Positions 36,074 to 44,912 of a stretch of DNA of 64,000 bases are shown here, piece after piece. The translations under genes and the position numbers were made by a program. A model generated the notes under the pieces. The model did not search any database. It was not told the DNA's origin and saw only the letters and a program-made list of their open reading frames with translations. The stretch comes from Algoriphagus sp. Y33 (lineage in GTDB: Bacteria; Bacteroidota; Bacteroidia; Cytophagales; Cyclobacteriaceae): NCBI RefSeq assembly GCF_014838715.1, contig NZ_CP061947.1, forward strand, positions 1,240,001-1,304,000, in the 5' to 3' direction. Numbering within the stretch: position 1 is the first letter of the stretch; each line of letters opens with the position of its first letter.

Positions 36074-36652
36074 TTACTGTGAAAGTAGGAACTCCCGAAA
36101 CTTATCTGTATTAAAATTGCTCATGCCTTCTTGATAAAAGACGATTTTGCCTTTCGGGTTTATTACCAAAGTGGTAGGGATAGACTCGCTTTGTAAACTC
36201 TGATTCAGTCCAAAACTTGCATGGGCAGTAGGAAAGGCCCAGCTTTTTCCTTCTATAAATCCCTGACTTTTTTTGAAGTCATTATCAATTCCGATTAGTA
36301 AAAACTCTAAATCAGGCTCATGTTGTACGGACTTATAAAGCTCAGAAATATGGGGCATTTCTGCACGACAGGGTCCACACCAAGAAGCCCAAAGATTGAT
36401 GAAGAGTGTCTTGCCCTTATAGCTTTCCAGGTCAATTTCCTCACCATTAAATGTCAGGAATTTCCCCCGATAGTCAAATTGCTGGTTGGTGAGGTCGGGG
36501 ATTTCGATCTTGGGCTTGATGAGTCCTGTGGAGAGCAGAACAGATTGCAGTCCCCCAATGATAACTGGCAGCAATCCTGTAAAGTATAAAAATGCCACTA
36601 TGCTGAGCATGATGCCCCAGCTTTTTATTTCTTTTTTCCAATCAATGCTCAT
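36074..36652 (-). CDS. TlpA/ResA-like membrane-anchored thiol-disulfide protein
   Basis: 192 residues. One N-terminal membrane helix (residues 12-35, WGIMLSIVAFLYFTGLLPVIIGG) is followed by a periplasmic thioredoxin fold with LFINLWASWCGPCRAEMP (C92, C95) and the cis-Pro loop SIPTTLVINPKG. Such proteins reduce disulfides for cytochrome c maturation or respond to redox stress. No cytochrome genes are adjacent. Stand-alone on the reverse strand, divergent from tex. Confidence 0.92.
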   Translation of the reverse strand: MSIDWKKEIKSWGIMLSIVAFLYFTGLLPVIIGGLQSVLLSTGLIKPKIEIPDLTNQQFDYRGKFLTFNGEEIDLESYKGKTLFINLWASWCGPCRAEMPHISELYKSVQHEPDLEFLLIGIDNDFKKSQGFIEGKSWAFPTAHASFGLNQSLQSESIPTTLVINPKGKIVFYQEGMSNFNTDKFREFLLSQ

Positions 36653-36720
36653 TTTAGATAGATGATTTACGGGATTTTTGGGACTTCAAGCGTTATGGTC
36701 AATTTTTAACTTGCAAGGTA

Positions 36721-36772
36721 TGTCAGTTCGAGCGAAGACGAGAACTTGGCTTCGACTTCTCTCAGCCCGACA
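36721..36772. repeat. REP-like imperfect palindrome
   Basis: TGTCAGTTCGAGCGAAGACG at 36721 pairs imperfectly with the stretch ending CTCAGCCCGACA at 36772 (arms TGTC/GACA, GAG/CTC, GAAG/CTTC). It sits in the divergent gap between the TlpA-like gene and tex, and resembles short intergenic palindromes common in Bacteroidota. Confidence 0.55.
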
Positions 36773-36952
36773 ACCCAGAACATTTTAATCCGCCTCGACG
36801 GACAAGTAATTCAAATTTTTCAATTTTAAGAACATCCAATTTTACAATCTTAAAATCAGACGCTTAGTGACAACTCTCACATTTCTTACTTTTTGTCTCC
36901 AAAAGGAGGCTTAACTTGCGTCTCAAATTTAGATTAGAATTTTCTTTAGCTT

Positions 36953-39199
36953 ATGAATTACGAAGTACAAATAGCCGCTGAACTCCAAATCAAACCCAGT
37001 CAAGTGAACGCCACAGTGCAATTGCTGGACGAAGGCGGTACGGTGCCATTTATCTCCAGATATCGTAAAGAAGCTACCGGCGAATTGGACGAGGTGCAGG
37101 TGGCTGCTATTAGAGATCGGGTTTTACAGCTACGAGAGTTGGCAAAACGAAAAGAAGCAATCCTGAAATCAATCGATGAGCAAGGGAAATTGACTCCGGA
37201 ACTGAAAGATAAAGTAAATGCAGCGGAGACTATGTCAAAGCTGGAAGATATCTATCTGCCATACAAGCCTAAGCGTCGTACCAAAGCTACAATTGCCAGA
37301 GAAAGGGGCTTAGAGCCACTGGCCGAGCTGATTTTCGAGCAAGAATTTATAGACCTGGATGCTGAAGCGGGGAATTTTATAGATGCTTCCAAAGAAGTGA
37401 CTTCGATAGACGAAGCGCTTCAAGGAGCTCGAGATATCATGGCTGAGTGGATCAATGAGAAGGCTGAACTCAGAGAGAAGATGCGAAAGCTCTTTTTGGA
37501 TGAGGGTGTTTTTTCTTCGAAGGTTTTACCAGGCAAAGAACAGGAGGCGATAAAATACAAGGATTACTTTGATTGGTCCGAACCTATTAAAACCGCACCT
37601 TCTCATCGGGTTTTGGCGATGCGAAGAGGGGAGAAAGAACTCTTCCTGATGCTGGATGCTGTCCCTGAAGAAGCATCTGCTATTTATCAGATGGAGAAAA
37701 TGATTCTTGTTGATGCCGCAAATTCATCCGTGGAGCAGGTGAAATTAGCAATCAAAGACTGCTATAGAAGATTGTTGAAACCCAGTATGGAAACGGAAGT
37801 ACGCTTACTCACCAAGCGCAAGGCTGATGAGGAAGCGATCAAGGTTTTTACAGAAAATTTGAAGCAACTTTTATTGGGGGCACCACTGGGTGAGAAGTCT
37901 GTAATGGCCATCGACCCAGGATTCCGTACAGGTTGTAAACTGGTTTGTTTAGGACCGCAGGGTCAATTCTTACATTACGAAGCTATTTTTCCCCATGAAG
38001 CCAACCGCAGAGGTCAAGAAGCTGCGATGAATGTAAAAGGTTTGGTTGAGAAGTATGGGATTGAGGCCATTGCCATAGGCAATGGTACTGCGGGACGTGA
38101 GACCGAAGCTTTTGTAAAGAGCTTGGGATTGCCAAAATCAGTGATTGTGACTATGGTCAATGAATCCGGAGCCTCTATCTACTCGGCATCTGATGTGGCT
38201 AGAGAAGAATTTCCCGATCTTGATCTGACAGTAAGAGGAGCTGTTTCCATCGGTAGAAGACTGATGGATCCTCTGGCAGAACTGGTGAAAATCGATCCCA
38301 AATCCATCGGTGTCGGTCAATACCAGCATGATGTGGATCAAAATGCCTTGAAAAATGCGCTTGACGATACGGTAATGTCTGCGGTAAATGGTGTAGGCGT
38401 GGAGGTGAATCTTGCTTCCAAGCAATTGTTGACTTATGTCTCTGGACTGGGACCGACTTTGGCCCAGAATATTGTGGAGTTCAGAAATGAAAACGGTCCT
38501 TTCAAGAGCAGAGCGCAACTCAAAAAAGTGCCTAGACTTGGGGATAAGGCTTTTGAACAAGCTGCAGGCTTCTTGAGGATCAGCAAGGCAAAACATCCGT
38601 TGGATTCCTCGGCTGTGCACCCCGAGCGCTATGTCTTGGTGGAGCAGATGGCCAAAGATGTGAATGCTTCAGTTTCGGACTTGATGAGTTCTGAGGAATT
38701 GAGAAATAGGATTTCTTTGAAGAACTACGTGTCCGATACAGTAGGTTTGCCTACACTCCAGGATATTTTAGAGGAATTGGCCAAGCCCGGAAGAGATCCC
38801 CGCGAGAGTTTTGAGGTTTTCGCTTTTGAAGAAAGTGTGAACAGTATGTCAGATCTGAAAGTTGGGATGAAGCTTCCCGGCGTGGTGACGAATATCACGG
38901 CATTCGGTGCATTTGTAGATATAGGAGTGCATCAGGATGGTTTGGTACATTTGAGTCACTTGGCAGATCGATTTGTAAAGGATCCGAATGAGATTGTTTC
39001 TGTCAATCAAAAAGTACAGGTAACAGTGATGGAAATTGATATTCCGCGCAAGCGTGTCGGGCTGAGCATGAAGTCAGATCCATTTGCGGAGCGGGGCAAG
39101 AAGATGGAAAAAAGACCTGCGGGCAAACCCCAAGCTAAAGAGCAGGAAGGTTCAATGGCGGATAAATTGGCTGCGCTGAAAGGTAAATTCGGAGGGTGA
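36953..39199 (+). CDS. tex: Tex-family RNA-binding transcription accessory protein
   Basis: 748 residues, normal Tex length. N-terminal helical Tex_N domain (VPFISRYRKEATGELDEVQ), YqgF-like RNase-H fold from about 320 (SVMAIDPGFRTGCKLVCL, AIGNGTAGRETE), helix-hairpin-helix pair around 490-560 (VSGLGPTLAQNIVEFRNENG) and an S1 domain near 650-720 (VTNITAFGAFVDIGVHQDGLVHLSHLAD split over strands). The tail is charged and ends MADKLAALKGKFGG. Tex binds RNA and RNA polymerase and influences transcription and mRNA turnover. A second copy of the tail lies 158 bp downstream. Confidence 0.97.
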   Translation: MNYEVQIAAELQIKPSQVNATVQLLDEGGTVPFISRYRKEATGELDEVQVAAIRDRVLQLRELAKRKEAILKSIDEQGKLTPELKDKVNAAETMSKLEDIYLPYKPKRRTKATIARERGLEPLAELIFEQEFIDLDAEAGNFIDASKEVTSIDEALQGARDIMAEWINEKAELREKMRKLFLDEGVFSSKVLPGKEQEAIKYKDYFDWSEPIKTAPSHRVLAMRRGEKELFLMLDAVPEEASAIYQMEKMILVDAANSSVEQVKLAIKDCYRRLLKPSMETEVRLLTKRKADEEAIKVFTENLKQLLLGAPLGEKSVMAIDPGFRTGCKLVCLGPQGQFLHYEAIFPHEANRRGQEAAMNVKGLVEKYGIEAIAIGNGTAGRETEAFVKSLGLPKSVIVTMVNESGASIYSASDVAREEFPDLDLTVRGAVSIGRRLMDPLAELVKIDPKSIGVGQYQHDVDQNALKNALDDTVMSAVNGVGVEVNLASKQLLTYVSGLGPTLAQNIVEFRNENGPFKSRAQLKKVPRLGDKAFEQAAGFLRISKAKHPLDSSAVHPERYVLVEQMAKDVNASVSDLMSSEELRNRISLKNYVSDTVGLPTLQDILEELAKPGRDPRESFEVFAFEESVNSMSDLKVGMKLPGVVTNITAFGAFVDIGVHQDGLVHLSHLADRFVKDPNEIVSVNQKVQVTVMEIDIPRKRVGLSMKSDPFAERGKKMEKRPAGKPQAKEQEGSMADKLAALKGKFGG

Positions 39200-39263
39200 T
39201 TCTTGTTTTTAAACCGCAGAGAACACTGAGGTTTACACAGAGGTCACAATTTCTTTTGCCGTA

Positions 39264-39349
39264 GTGAGTGTCGTCACTCACGACTTTTTTCTTCGTCCCG
39301 GTTAGTGCCCACTAACTGGCTTTTGGCGTGCGAGTGGAGACACTCGCAC
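39264..39349. repeat. Hairpin cluster behind tex
   Basis: Three short hairpins: GTGAGTG/CACTCAC (39264-39281), GTTAGT/ACTAAC (39301-39316) and the 9-bp GTGCGAGTG/CACTCGCAC (39328-39349). All variants share a G-AGTG core. The stretch lies between the true tex stop and the displaced tail copy. Confidence 0.7.
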
Positions 39350-39356
39350 GGGCAAA

Positions 39357-39434
39357 GGTAAACCTCAGCGTCAGGAACCTGAAGGTTCTATGGCTGATAA
39401 ATTGGCTGCGCTCAAAGGTAAATTCGGAGGGTGA
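39357..39434 (+). pseudogene. Displaced second copy of the tex 3' end
   Basis: 26 codons including the stop align one-to-one with the last 26 codons of tex (39122-39199). The last 17 codons differ at only three sites, all synonymous third positions (TCA/TCT, GCG/GCT, CTG/CTC); three of the first four codons are also synonymous changes. Four middle codons carry the replacements. This pattern comes from selection on protein, so the piece is the tail of another functional tex allele, left after recombination. Confidence 0.75.
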
Positions 39435-39501
39435 TTTTTGTTAGCCACAAAGGGCGCGAAGAAAGCGCAAAGAAAATATTTTGCCACTGTATTTTGCCGC
39501 A

Positions 39502-39555
39502 GTGAGTGTCTCCACTCACGGCATTTTTCTTAGCCCCGTGAGTGCTCACTCACGG
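39502..39555. repeat. GTGAGTG hairpin pair
   Basis: GTGAGTG/CACTCAC (39502-39519) and the 9-bp perfect CCGTGAGTG/CACTCACGG (39536-39555). They repeat the motif of the cluster at 39264-39349. A run of CACAAAGGGCGCGAAG-like sequence at 39443-39476 precedes them. No gene is seen between 39435 and 39807. Confidence 0.65.
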
Positions 39556-39807
39556 AAAATCGATAATTTCAATCTGGTTGGGGTGAAGTACTATTCACCT
39601 GAAGATGTCTTAGGGAGTAAATTTCTCCGCCAAGGTCTGTGTCCGCACAGGCCTTTATTTTCTCAGTGAGGCTTTATTCTTCCGAGGACGTTTTCGTATT
39701 CGGTTGTAATTCAGATGGCTGTGTTTGGTTTTTTTGTATTTTGTTAAAGCGTTTTGGATACTTTTATCGTACTCTGTTCTGTATAGTATTACTAATTCTT
39801 AGCGCTT

Positions 39808-40341
39808 ATGAAGGTACTATTCACATTATTGGTATTGATCACAGGGGGGATGGTTTCATCCTGTCAGGAAAGCGATTTCTCTCCTGACCAAAGACTGGAA
39901 TTTCAACTGGTCATATTAAACGAATTTGGGGAAAGAACCAATTCTTTAAATGCCGGGAGGATTTTTCAATAGGTTTAGATCTTATTAACCGTACTAAGGA
40001 CACGCTGTATTTTTCATGGAGTGATTACAGGCGGCTCTTTACGCAGTTTTACGGAAGGGAAGATTTTCTTTTGGTATATGAGATGGAATCGGAGACTATG
40101 AATCCAATCGGGAAACCTTACGATCCGGAAGTCTCTATCAACTTTGTTGACAGTAATCTTCCACCAACGAAAATCCCTCCCCAAGGGAAGCGAGAGATGA
40201 TATTTGGTCTTTTTTTGGTCCTACCGACAAGAAAACCAACCTATTGATAAAGGGAGGTGTTTTTCGTCTTTTACGGATCTCGTCGCTATTGATGGAATAG
40301 AAATTTCGATTAGCACATCTATAGAATTTAAAATAGATTAA
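39808..40341 (+). pseudogene. Frameshifted lipoprotein gene
   Basis: An ATG at 39808 opens a lipoprotein signal (MKVLFTLLVLITGGMVSSCQ, lipobox VSSC) and reads to a TAG at 39970. Coding texture then continues in a second frame (GLDLINRTKDTLYFSWSDYR, then NFVDSNLPPTKIPPQGKREM) to a TGA at 40245, in a third frame (WSFFGPTDKKTNLLIKGGVF) and finally back in the first frame (TDLVAIDGIEISISTSIEFK) to TAA at 40339. Three frameshifts break one lipoprotein of about 175 residues. Two breaks are near homopolymers, so read error cannot be wholly excluded. Family not recognised. Confidence 0.7.
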
Positions 40342-40369
40342 AAACTGGATTTTTATAAACGTAATTCTT

Positions 40370-41028
40370 ATGAGGTCAATTTACTCTTTACTGAGCTTAT
40401 TATCTTCATGTCAACCCATTCAATGGCTCAAATACAAACCCAATATGCAGAACAAGCTTTATTGGGAGAAAGAGGATATCATAATGTTGCCGAATTAGGA
40501 TCGATACGCCAGTTGCCAAAAATAGATGTCCATAGATTATTGCAGGAAGATTCTGCAGTAGCAAACCTAGGTGTTCCATTCCGCTTCGACTATGCCACTG
40601 AGGTAAACTATGATCTGAGTAATTCTGGTTCTTGGTATGAAATCACAGATGGTAAGGTATGGAAACTGAGAATCAAGTCACCGGAAGCGTTTTCTATCAA
40701 CCTAATTTTTGATGATTTGGTTTTACCTAAAGGAGGAGAAATGTACCTTTATAATGAAGATCGAACTATGGTATATGGTCCGGTTACCTCCCAAAATTAT
40801 GGTGAGACTGGGAATTTCAGTACAGAATTAATCCAAGGCGATTTGATTACTCTTGAGCTTTTTGAACCACTAAGCTCTAATGGGATTAGTAGACTAAGCA
40901 TATCCAAAGTTATTCATGGCTATAAGAACATGTTCAATACTCCTAATAATTTTGGAGACGCTCGCATGGGTGGATATGGTTACTTTTTAGCCACTAAGTA
41001 CACTGAGAATTTGATAAAAATGCCCTGA
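40370..41028 (+). pseudogene. Truncated secreted serine protease (T9SS-type), frameshifted signal peptide
   Basis: The ATG at 40370 opens MRSIYSLLSL; one frameshift later the reading joins IIFMSTHSMAQIQTQYAEQ, giving a complete signal peptide. An intact frame from 40408 then runs to 41028 and matches the N-terminal propeptide region of secreted trypsin-like proteases of Bacteroidota (LGVPFRFDYATEVNY, WKLRIKSPEAFSINL, LSISKVIHGYKNMF). The catalytic domain that should follow is missing: the frame ends after 20 unrelated residues. Product is presumably non-functional. Recognition of the family is from memory of the propeptide pattern. Confidence 0.65.
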
Positions 41029-41049
41029 AATGAAAGTCTCAGGGTTTTT
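41023..41049 (+). terminator. Intrinsic terminator of the truncated protease
   Basis: CCCTGA (41023-41028) pairs with TCAGGG (41039-41044), followed by five Ts. The left arm contains the TGA stop codon itself. Confidence 0.7.
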
Positions 41050-41271
41050 GCTTTTTATGCAATTCTGTCGATTTTAACAGACAATTTAGCTATCATTTTG
41101 TCGAATCTATTCGATATTTTTGTTCCCTCTCTTTGCCCGAAAGCGAACAAAATTGTTCGGGAAACTCTACAAGAGTTTGAATAAATCTCCATTCTAGGCC
41201 TAAATAGGCTTATTTTTTCTGGTTTGATCTTGGTTAAAGGGTATGTGGACAGACATTTCAATACAATACCT

Positions 41272-43689
41272 ATGTGGAAAATTTACTCTAAAATCGCTTG
41301 GCGAAATCTTAAGAAAGGCAAGCGTGTGACGCTGATCAATATTTTTGGTTTGACCTTAGGTATCACCGCTGCCTTTTTGCTTTTCACGGTTGTGAGTTAC
41401 GAACTCAGTTATGATAATTTCCAGTCCAATTCAGATCAGATCTATCGCGTAGTGACTCAGGATGAGTATTCCGATGGAATGAGCTACAATCCAGGTGTAT
41501 CTCCTCCCATGCCCGATGCGCTGAAGGCAGATCTATCGGGAACCGATGCTATCGTGCCGGTGGTAAATTCCTCTGTTTTCGTGACGGTAGATGAAGCTGT
41601 GACTTCTATAGGTCAAAATAATTTTATAGTGGAAGATGCCTTCTTTACCACCGCTGATTATTCTTCATTATTTGATGTGGAGGTACTGGTAGGAAATCTA
41701 AATTCCTTAAATGATCCGGGCCAAGTGGTTCTTGCAGAGACAGAAGCCAAGAAGCTGTTTGGCACTTGGGAAAATGCATTCGGGAAATCAATGCTTTTGT
41801 CAAAACGTGTGGAAGCCTCCGTGGGTGCAATAGTAGCCGATATTCCTGATAACAGTAATTTCAGATTTGACATGCTGGTGTCCTATAAAACCATGCAGAG
41901 CAACGAGGAAGTTTTTGATACTTATTTTGACGAATGGGGAAGCTTTGGAAGTAATTTTCAGGTTTACCTAAAACTCCCTGAGTCTGGAAAAGTAGATCAG
42001 ATCAACCAGCAATTGATTGCCTTTGCAGAGAAAAACTACAAAGATCGAGGCACTTCGAAGAAGTCATTTTTTCTACAGTCAATGGGAGATATTCACTTTG
42101 ACAATCGTTTTGATCCGATCAGTGGAGGAATGATACGCAAGGGAACCATTTATACCTTGGCCTTGATTGGTATGTTTATACTACTGATGGCTTCGATCAA
42201 CTTTGTCAATCTTTCCACAGCGCAAGCCATTGGTAAAAGTAAGGAAGTGGGAATCCGAAAGGTGATGGGAGGAAGTAGAGGACAGGTCATTTTCCAATCA
42301 TTTGGGGAGACTTTTATGGTCGTGTTTATCTCAGCGACCATTTCTACTTTGGCTGCTACAGTTTTACTTCCTTACCTCAGCAAAGTTGCCGAAGTGCCTG
42401 AGTCTATCCAGTTGATTACTCCTACGTTTCTATTATTTTCTACCACAATAATATTGGGGGTGACGCTGCTGTCAGGACTTTATCCGGCATTGATCCTTTC
42501 AGGCTTTCAGCCTATTCAGGCATTGAAAAATAAAATTCAGGTAGCACAGGTTGGTGGAGTTTCTTTGCGAAGAAGTTTGGTCGTGATGCAGTTTGTCATC
42601 GCACAGGTGTTGATGATCGCGACGGTGATTGCGGTAAAGCAGATGACAGAAATCCAGAATGCTGATCTAGGCTTTTCGAAGGAGGCTGTTTATTATTTTG
42701 ATCTTCCTTCTGATGAACCAAGAGATGGTAGATTGGATGTGCTGAAGCAGCGTCTGGAATCGAATTCCCAAATCAAAAGTGTCAGTATTTCCAGTGATGT
42801 GCCTTCTTCTAATAACAATTGGGCTTCGAATTTTTGGTTTGACGACAAACGTGAGGATGTTCCGTTTATGGCTTCATTGAAGTACGGAGATGCAGATTAT
42901 TTTCATAATTATGGGTTGCAGTTTGCAGCAGGAACCGGTTTTTCTGAAAGTGACACACTCAAAGAAGCTGTGATCAATGAGACCATGGCCAAGAAGCTCA
43001 ATATTTTAGATCCAGAAGAAGCAATAGGCAAAACAATCACAATCGGCGGTGGAGAACCTTGGATGACGATCACCGGCGTAGTGAAGGACTTTGCGCAAAA
43101 CTCGCTACGGGAAGAAGTGAAGCCATTCATCATCGCTACGGAAAAACAGGATTACTATGTGATGGGAATGAAATTGGATAGTTCGGCAGGTCAGCAAACG
43201 CTGGCAAGTATAGAGGAAGAATTCAAAAACATCTATCCAGATGCCATTTATGCCGGGGAGTTTTTAGATGAGACGATTGCAAATTTTTACCGTCGTGAAA
43301 ACCAACTTTCACTTGTCTATAAAGTCTTTGCCGTGCTTTCGATAGTTATTTCTTCTATAGGACTGTATGGGTTGATTTCTTTCTTGGTGGGGCAAAAGCT
43401 CAAGGAAATCGGAATCCGAAAGGTGCTTGGAGCTTCGATTTCCCAAATTACCTTTTTGCTTTCAAAAGAGTTTATTTATCTGGTGCTTATCGCTTGTTTG
43501 ATTGCCGTTCCGCTGGGTTATTACCTCACGGATCAATGGCTTCAGAATTTCTCCTACAGAACCACGGTGCCTATTGGTTTGTACGTTTTCGTGATTGCTG
43601 TTTCTCTGGTTATAACTGCTTCCACCGTGGGATATCGGGCCATAAGGGCGGCATTGGGCAATCCTGTTGATAGTTTGGCGGATGAGTAA
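41272..43689 (+). CDS. FtsX/MacB-type ABC transporter permease
   Basis: About 806 residues. ATG 41272 (MWKIYSKIAWRNLKKGKRVT) is the typical family N-terminus; the frame extends upstream without a plausible start. A first membrane helix (LINIFGLTLGITAAFLLFTV) and MacB-like periplasmic core are followed by three FtsX helices around residues 290-420, then a second half repeats the plan with ESLRR-type LRRSLVVMQFVIAQ and a C-terminal FtsX domain (KEIGIRKVLGASISQI). No ATPase subunit is adjacent, as is usual for these orphan permeases in Bacteroidota; it should pair with a MacB/LolD-like ATPase elsewhere. Substrate unknown. Confidence 0.93.
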   Translation: MWKIYSKIAWRNLKKGKRVTLINIFGLTLGITAAFLLFTVVSYELSYDNFQSNSDQIYRVVTQDEYSDGMSYNPGVSPPMPDALKADLSGTDAIVPVVNSSVFVTVDEAVTSIGQNNFIVEDAFFTTADYSSLFDVEVLVGNLNSLNDPGQVVLAETEAKKLFGTWENAFGKSMLLSKRVEASVGAIVADIPDNSNFRFDMLVSYKTMQSNEEVFDTYFDEWGSFGSNFQVYLKLPESGKVDQINQQLIAFAEKNYKDRGTSKKSFFLQSMGDIHFDNRFDPISGGMIRKGTIYTLALIGMFILLMASINFVNLSTAQAIGKSKEVGIRKVMGGSRGQVIFQSFGETFMVVFISATISTLAATVLLPYLSKVAEVPESIQLITPTFLLFSTTIILGVTLLSGLYPALILSGFQPIQALKNKIQVAQVGGVSLRRSLVVMQFVIAQVLMIATVIAVKQMTEIQNADLGFSKEAVYYFDLPSDEPRDGRLDVLKQRLESNSQIKSVSISSDVPSSNNNWASNFWFDDKREDVPFMASLKYGDADYFHNYGLQFAAGTGFSESDTLKEAVINETMAKKLNILDPEEAIGKTITIGGGEPWMTITGVVKDFAQNSLREEVKPFIIATEKQDYYVMGMKLDSSAGQQTLASIEEEFKNIYPDAIYAGEFLDETIANFYRRENQLSLVYKVFAVLSIVISSIGLYGLISFLVGQKLKEIGIRKVLGASISQITFLLSKEFIYLVLIACLIAVPLGYYLTDQWLQNFSYRTTVPIGLYVFVIAVSLVITASTVGYRAIRAALGNPVDSLADE

Positions 43690-43714
43690 AAGAAAGTGGG
43701 AACTCGATTGATTT

Positions 43715-43859
43715 CCCGCAGATTTGCGCAGAAAAGTTTCCCGCAGATAATCGCTGATAACTATCGCAGATTTTAGCTGATTTTGTACCAAATAAACTAT
43801 TCAATCTGTTATTAAAAAATCTGCGTTTATCAGCGTTCTTTTCTGCGAGTATCTGCGGG
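43715..43859. repeat. Long nested inverted repeat (CCCGCAGAT type)
   Basis: Outer arms CCCGCAGAT (43715-43723) and CGCAGAAAAG (43727-43736) match CTTTTCTGCG (43838-43847) and ATCTGCGGG (43851-43859) perfectly. An inner arm CGCTGATAA (43752-43760) matches TTATCAGCG (43827-43835). It would fold into one long hairpin. Such CGCAGAT-rich palindromes are common intergenic repeats; no transposase is linked. Confidence 0.75.
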
Positions 43860-43908
43860 GAAAAAATTGAAAATACTCTAGTTAAAACAAGTTCAAACTT
43901 CTGCAATA

Positions 43909-43950
43909 GTAAAGCCTCTGAATCATGATAATCCAGAGGCTTTACTTTTT
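43909..43950 (+). terminator. Terminator between permease and pirin genes
   Basis: Perfect 12-bp stem GTAAAGCCTCTG (43909-43920) / CAGAGGCTTTAC (43934-43945), followed by five Ts on the forward strand. It lies 220 bp behind the permease and 9 bp from the pirin stop, so it may serve both directions. Confidence 0.75.
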
Positions 43951-43958
43951 ATATCAGA

Positions 43959-44837
43959 TCAATCTTCCAGATAGCCAAATTTCCCGACATTGAAGTCGTT
44001 AAAAGCTTCCATCAATTCCGCTTTGGTATTCATTACAAATGGGCCATGGGAAGCGATAGGCTCATTGATCGGCTCACCGCTCAGAATCAAAACAACTGCA
44101 TCTTCGCCGGCTTTGATTTGAAAGGTTTCTCCTTTGTTTTCAAATAGAACGAATTTGTCTGTTCCTACTTCTTCCTTTCCGTTGACTTCGATTGAACCTT
44201 CGATTACGAGCAAAGCAGTATTGAAATGTGCAGGGAAATTGAAGTTGGCAATTCCGCGTTTTTTCAATTTGGCATTCATCAAGTTCACATCGGTGAATGT
44301 ACTTGCAGAACCTTTCAGTCCTTGATATTTACCCGCAATCACCTCAATTTCTCCCGCATTATCCGGTAAGGTAAATTTCTGAATCTGATCATTGGTTATT
44401 CCCTGATATTTTGGAGGACTCATCTTGTCTTTGGCAGGAAGATTCACCCAAAGTTGTACCATCTGGAATTCTCCGCCGGTGCGACTAAATTCTTCTTCAT
44501 GGTATTCCTTGTGCAAAATCCCCGAAGCTGCAGTCATCCACTGCACATCTCCTTCTCCGATTACTCCACTGTTACCGGTACTGTCATGGTGTGCTACCTT
44601 TCCCTTGTAGGCAATCGTGACCGTCTCGAAACCCCGATGCGGATGCACACCAACTCCCTTCGGTTCATTGGAAGGTGGAAAATGAAACTTGGAATTGTAA
44701 TCCAGCATGATGAAAGGTGACATGCGCTCCATATCCAGGTGATATCCGCTTGGAATGAAATTGTGGACTCTGAATCCGTCCCCTACAAAATGCGGTGCAG
44801 TAGGATTGACTATGATTTCTATATTTTTTGTTGCCAT
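43959..44837 (-). CDS. Pirin-family protein
   Basis: 292 residues, bicupin pirin. The metal-binding N-terminal cupin shows VGVHPHRGFETVTIAYKG (two His ligands), a further His in MTAASGILHKEYH, and the Glu in the family position. Pirins act as quercetin dioxygenases or as redox cofactors of transcription; the physiological role in Bacteroidota is unknown. It is the third gene of a run with LLM oxidoreductase and a Crp-family regulator, which suggests a redox or electrophile response unit. Confidence 0.95.
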   Translation of the reverse strand: MATKNIEIIVNPTAPHFVGDGFRVHNFIPSGYHLDMERMSPFIMLDYNSKFHFPPSNEPKGVGVHPHRGFETVTIAYKGKVAHHDSTGNSGVIGEGDVQWMTAASGILHKEYHEEEFSRTGGEFQMVQLWVNLPAKDKMSPPKYQGITNDQIQKFTLPDNAGEIEVIAGKYQGLKGSASTFTDVNLMNAKLKKRGIANFNFPAHFNTALLVIEGSIEVNGKEEVGTDKFVLFENKGETFQIKAGEDAVVLILSGEPINEPIASHGPFVMNTKAELMEAFNDFNVGKFGYLED

Positions 44838-44912
44838 GATGTAGTTTGTTTAAATGATAAACAAATATCGGCAAGCCCTATTGCCCCCACCTTGATGTAT
44901 GGTAAGATCGAT

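Noticed and set aside
39481..39887. Two overlapping short forward frames between the tex tail and the lipoprotein
   Set aside because: They run through hairpin repeats and overlap the lipoprotein signal in another frame.
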